From assembly GCA_020860745.1 (NCBI GenBank), contig JAJBTR010000064.1:1-6554 (forward strand): a stretch of DNA of 6,554 nt. The letters are read 5' to 3'. Numbering within the stretch: the stretch's first letter is position 1; each line of letters starts with the position of its first letter. A program made the translations under genes and the position numbers. This document shows positions 4,829 to 6,554 of this stretch, piece by piece. The notes below the pieces were generated by a model. The model was given only the letters and a program-made list of their open reading frames with translations. It was not told the DNA's origin and made no database searches. The stretch comes from Lachnospiraceae bacterium (GTDB taxonomy: Bacteria; Bacillota; Clostridia; Lachnospirales; Lachnospiraceae).

Positions 4829-6421
4829 GCCGAAATACTCATCCAGACCGTCCGCAATTCCTTTCACAATCTTATACTGGTACGCCGCGGTGGCCATCTT
4901 CTGATCCTCCGTCGGGTTCGTCATATATCCCATCTCGACAATCGTGGTGGGAACCGTTGCCCAGTTAATGCCTGACATGGAATCCGTCTTCCACACACCC
5001 AGATTTTTTGCCCCGGTCTGTGCCGCCATATGCTTTAACACAGAGGATGCGAGCGCATAACTTTCACTGTAAAGGTAAGCATTGTACGGATTGGATGATG
5101 TCTGGCAGATCGTCATCATACCGTTGGTGCTGCTGCTGGATCCCCCGTTTGCGTGGATCCGCACAAAGGCATCCGCATTGGCCTCGTTGGCGATGACCGC
5201 CCGCTCCCGGTTCGACAGATTGACATTGTTCGTTGTGCGGGTCATGATAACCTCATATCCCCGGGACTCCAGCTCCGCTTTCAGTTTCAGAGAGACCTGC
5301 AGGTTCAGTTCATATTCCGCCAGCCCGGTACTGACACCGCTGGTACCGCCGGTAACCCTGGCTTTCATCGTGGAAGAGCCGGGTCCGATGGGTTCCAGCG
5401 CCGTGTTCGCCTTCAACTGATGCCCGGGATCGATAACCACAAGCAAACCGGACGTTTCCGTCGCTTTGCCGTTTACCACACGGTAGGTTTTACTATTGTA
5501 CCTGTACTTTCCATTATAGGAAAAATTCACCTTGCCGTTTTTTACAACCCAGCTGCCGTTTTTGTTGGAAGCGACACCGTTAAAACCGAAATTCACCTTT
5601 CCGTTCTTAATGTACCACCAGCCGTTCTCATTTGCGTAATTCGCGACCCCGGTGTAACCGAACTGCACTTTTCCGCCGGTCACATACCACCAGCCGTTTT
5701 TATTCTTCGCTACCGTATTCTTTGTGAAATCCACCTTGCCGTTTTTGATATACCACCAGCCGTTCTCATTCGCATAGTCCGCCAGGCCGGTAAAGCCTGT
5801 CTGCACCTTGCTCCCGACTACATACCACCAGGCTTTCGTACCATTTACCGTACCGTAAATCACGCTGTTTTTTCCGAATGTGACAGACCCGCTCTCCACA
5901 TAATACCAGGTGTTGTCCGGCCCTTTTGCAAAACCCGTGTAACTCTTCTTTACGCCGGCTGCGTAATAGTAATACTTCGCCGATGTGCCGCCGGTCGGAT
6001 CCTGCAGAATGCCGGTGCAAGGCGCAACCATCACCGTGATAACGACAGAGTCTGCCGTTTCGGATAAAACTTTTTCTGAATCACCGGCAATATCCGCGGC
6101 AATACCCGCATTACTGCCCTCAGCGAAATAATTTTTCGTACCGGTGATCGTCGCCGTTCCTTCCGCCTTTGCCGTAATAAGCAGACCGCTGCCGTCATCC
6201 GCGACAGCCGCTTCAGCAATCTCCGTATCATCCGAAGACCAGTCATACTCCGTCACCGCCACTTCATCCGGAGCCACCGAATACTGCTCCAGTGTCTGAA
6301 ACGTGTAAGCAAATGTCTTTTCTGAAGCCTCTTCCGTCTCCGCCGCAAATGACGGAACCGCCATCGCTAAGAACAGCATCAGCGCCGTCAGAATACCCGG
6401 ATATGTTTTCCTGATCTTCAT
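4823..6421 (-). CDS. Secreted N-acetylmuramoyl-L-alanine amidase (Amidase_3) with cell-wall-binding repeats
   Basis: A 532-residue exported zinc enzyme predicted to cut the bond between N-acetylmuramic acid and L-alanine in peptidoglycan. A signal peptide covers residues 1 to about 27 (basic start, hydrophobic [12 protein letters not shown], cleavage near SFAA). Residues about 43-133 resemble a bacterial Ig-like Big_2 domain, with [11 protein letters not shown] and [16 protein letters not shown]. Residues about 143-322 are Trp/Tyr-rich repeats such as [10 protein letters not shown], expected to bind the cell wall. The Amidase_3 domain (about 325-531) shows the zinc ligands His334 (DPGH), Glu369 (EYELNL) and His423 (RIHANG), and the catalytic Glu496 (VEMGYMTN). 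The loop between the first two ligands is rather long. The start at 6421 is preferred because it begins the signal peptide and follows GGGAGAGG; the longer frame from 6496 would put 25 non-signal residues in front. It is probably transcribed on its own and is likely involved in wall turnover or cell separation. Confidence 0.93.
   Translation of the reverse strand: MKIRKTYPGILTALMLFLAMAVPSFAAETEEASEKTFAYTFQTLEQYSVAPDEVAVTEYDWSSDDTEIAEAAVADDGSGLLITAKAEGTATITGTKNYFAEGSNAGIAADIAGDSEKVLSETADSVVITVMVAPCTGILQDPTGGTSAKYYYYAAGVKKSYTGFAKGPDNTWYYVESGSVTFGKNSVIYGTVNGTKAWWYVVGSKVQTGFTGLADYANENGWWYIKNGKVDFTKNTVAKNKNGWWYVTGGKVQFGYTGVANYANENGWWYIKNGKVNFGFNGVASNKNGSWVVKNGKVNFSYNGKYRYNSKTYRVVNGKATETSGLLVVIDPGHQLKANTALEPIGPGSSTMKARVTGGTSGVSTGLAEYELNLQVSLKLKAELESRGYEVIMTRTTNNVNLSNRERAVIANEANADAFVRIHANGGSSSSTNGMMTICQTSSNPYNAYLYSESYALASSVLKHMAAQTGAKNLGVWKTDSMSGINWATVPTTIVEMGYMTNPTEDQKMATAAYQYKIVKGIADGLDEYFGN
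5456..5995 (-). repeat. Coding repeats for the cell-wall-binding region of the amidase
   Basis: Seven to eight units of about 20-26 residues, several with the core GWWY-(I/V)-x-x-GKV-x-F. The best units alternate in length (22 and 24 residues), so the larger period is 46 residues. This shows in the DNA: ACCACCAGCCGTTCTCATT starts at 5614 and again at 5752, 138 bp apart. The first units (from about residue 150) and the last (to about residue 320) are more diverged. Such arrays change length readily by recombination. Confidence 0.8.
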
Positions 6422-6424
6422 ATT

Positions 6425-6432
6425 CCTCTCCC
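6425..6432 (-). promoter_or_regulatory. Ribosome binding site of the amidase gene
   Basis: GGGAGAGG on the minus strand, three bases before the ATG at 6421 when measured from its last G, or about six to seven bases from the GGAG core. It supports the start that begins the signal peptide. Confidence 0.65.
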
Positions 6433-6446
6433 ATAACCCATCTCTT

Positions 6447-6475
6447 ATTGTAACTGTTCCGTGCCCGCCGCACAA
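6447..6475 (-). promoter_or_regulatory. Candidate sigma-A-type promoter of the amidase gene
   Basis: On the minus strand, TTGTGC (6475-6470) and TACAAT (6452-6447) are separated by exactly 17 bases. The -10 matches TATAAT at five of six positions; the -35 keeps only the TTG of TTGACA. The transcript would start about 20 bases before the ATG, just ahead of the ribosome binding site. Confidence 0.45.
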
Positions 6476-6554
6476 AATCATACGCGTCTTCATCATTATG
6501 ATTTATGCGACAAAAAGTAATGCTGCTTCCTCATGTTTTTGCGGTCCCTTGTAT

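Noticed and set aside
6422..6496. Longer start for the amidase
   Set aside because: It would place 25 residues in front of a clear signal peptide. A ribosome binding site and candidate promoter fit the 6421 start and lie inside the extra stretch.

Overview
The window looks like a low-to-mid GC Gram-positive gut anaerobe, most likely a Lachnospiraceae-type Clostridia. The evidence is strong AGGAGG-type ribosome binding sites, a secreted cell-wall amidase with Trp/Tyr-rich wall-binding repeats, and a cytoplasmic GH42 beta-galactosidase. This placement comes from gene style, not from a marker gene. All four protein genes lie on the minus strand, so they are transcribed from high to low coordinates.

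In transcription order: (1) 6421-4823, a secreted N-acetylmuramoyl-L-alanine amidase with a signal peptide, Big_2-like domain, wall-binding repeats and Amidase_3 domain, with its own candidate promoter. (2) 4822-4584, an AT-rich spacer that probably holds the promoter of the next operon. (3) 4583-2748, a 611-residue protein with a deacetylase/glycosidase-like barrel and a beta-rich C-terminal half. (4) 2775-2557, a 72-residue zinc-ribbon protein whose start overlaps the previous gene by 28 nt. (5) 2559-2334, a 226-bp non-coding insertion. (6) 2312-261, the GH42 beta-galactosidase. (7) 260-1, a non-coding tail with long imperfect hairpins.

The most notable feature is the 226-bp insertion between the zinc-ribbon gene and the GH42 gene. 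It has perfect 13-bp terminal inverted repeats, is flanked by a 4-bp direct repeat (ATCA), and contains several nested hairpins, so it looks like a MITE-type mobile element. Removing it on paper together with one ATCA copy rebuilds a tight operon junction: the zinc-ribbon frame continues one codon (Leu) to a TAA, and only 11 nt then separate it from the GH42 ATG, with the GH42 ribosome binding site inside that gap. The present stop codon of the zinc-ribbon gene is the first three bases of the element. On the operon's sense strand the element carries a short hairpin followed by five T residues, which could reduce GH42 expression.

The barrel protein, the zinc-ribbon protein and GH42 therefore appear to have formed one intracellular carbohydrate-use operon. 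None has a signal peptide, so the substrate would be imported glycan fragments. No transporter or regulator is visible in the window. The amidase is probably an independent cell-wall remodelling gene.
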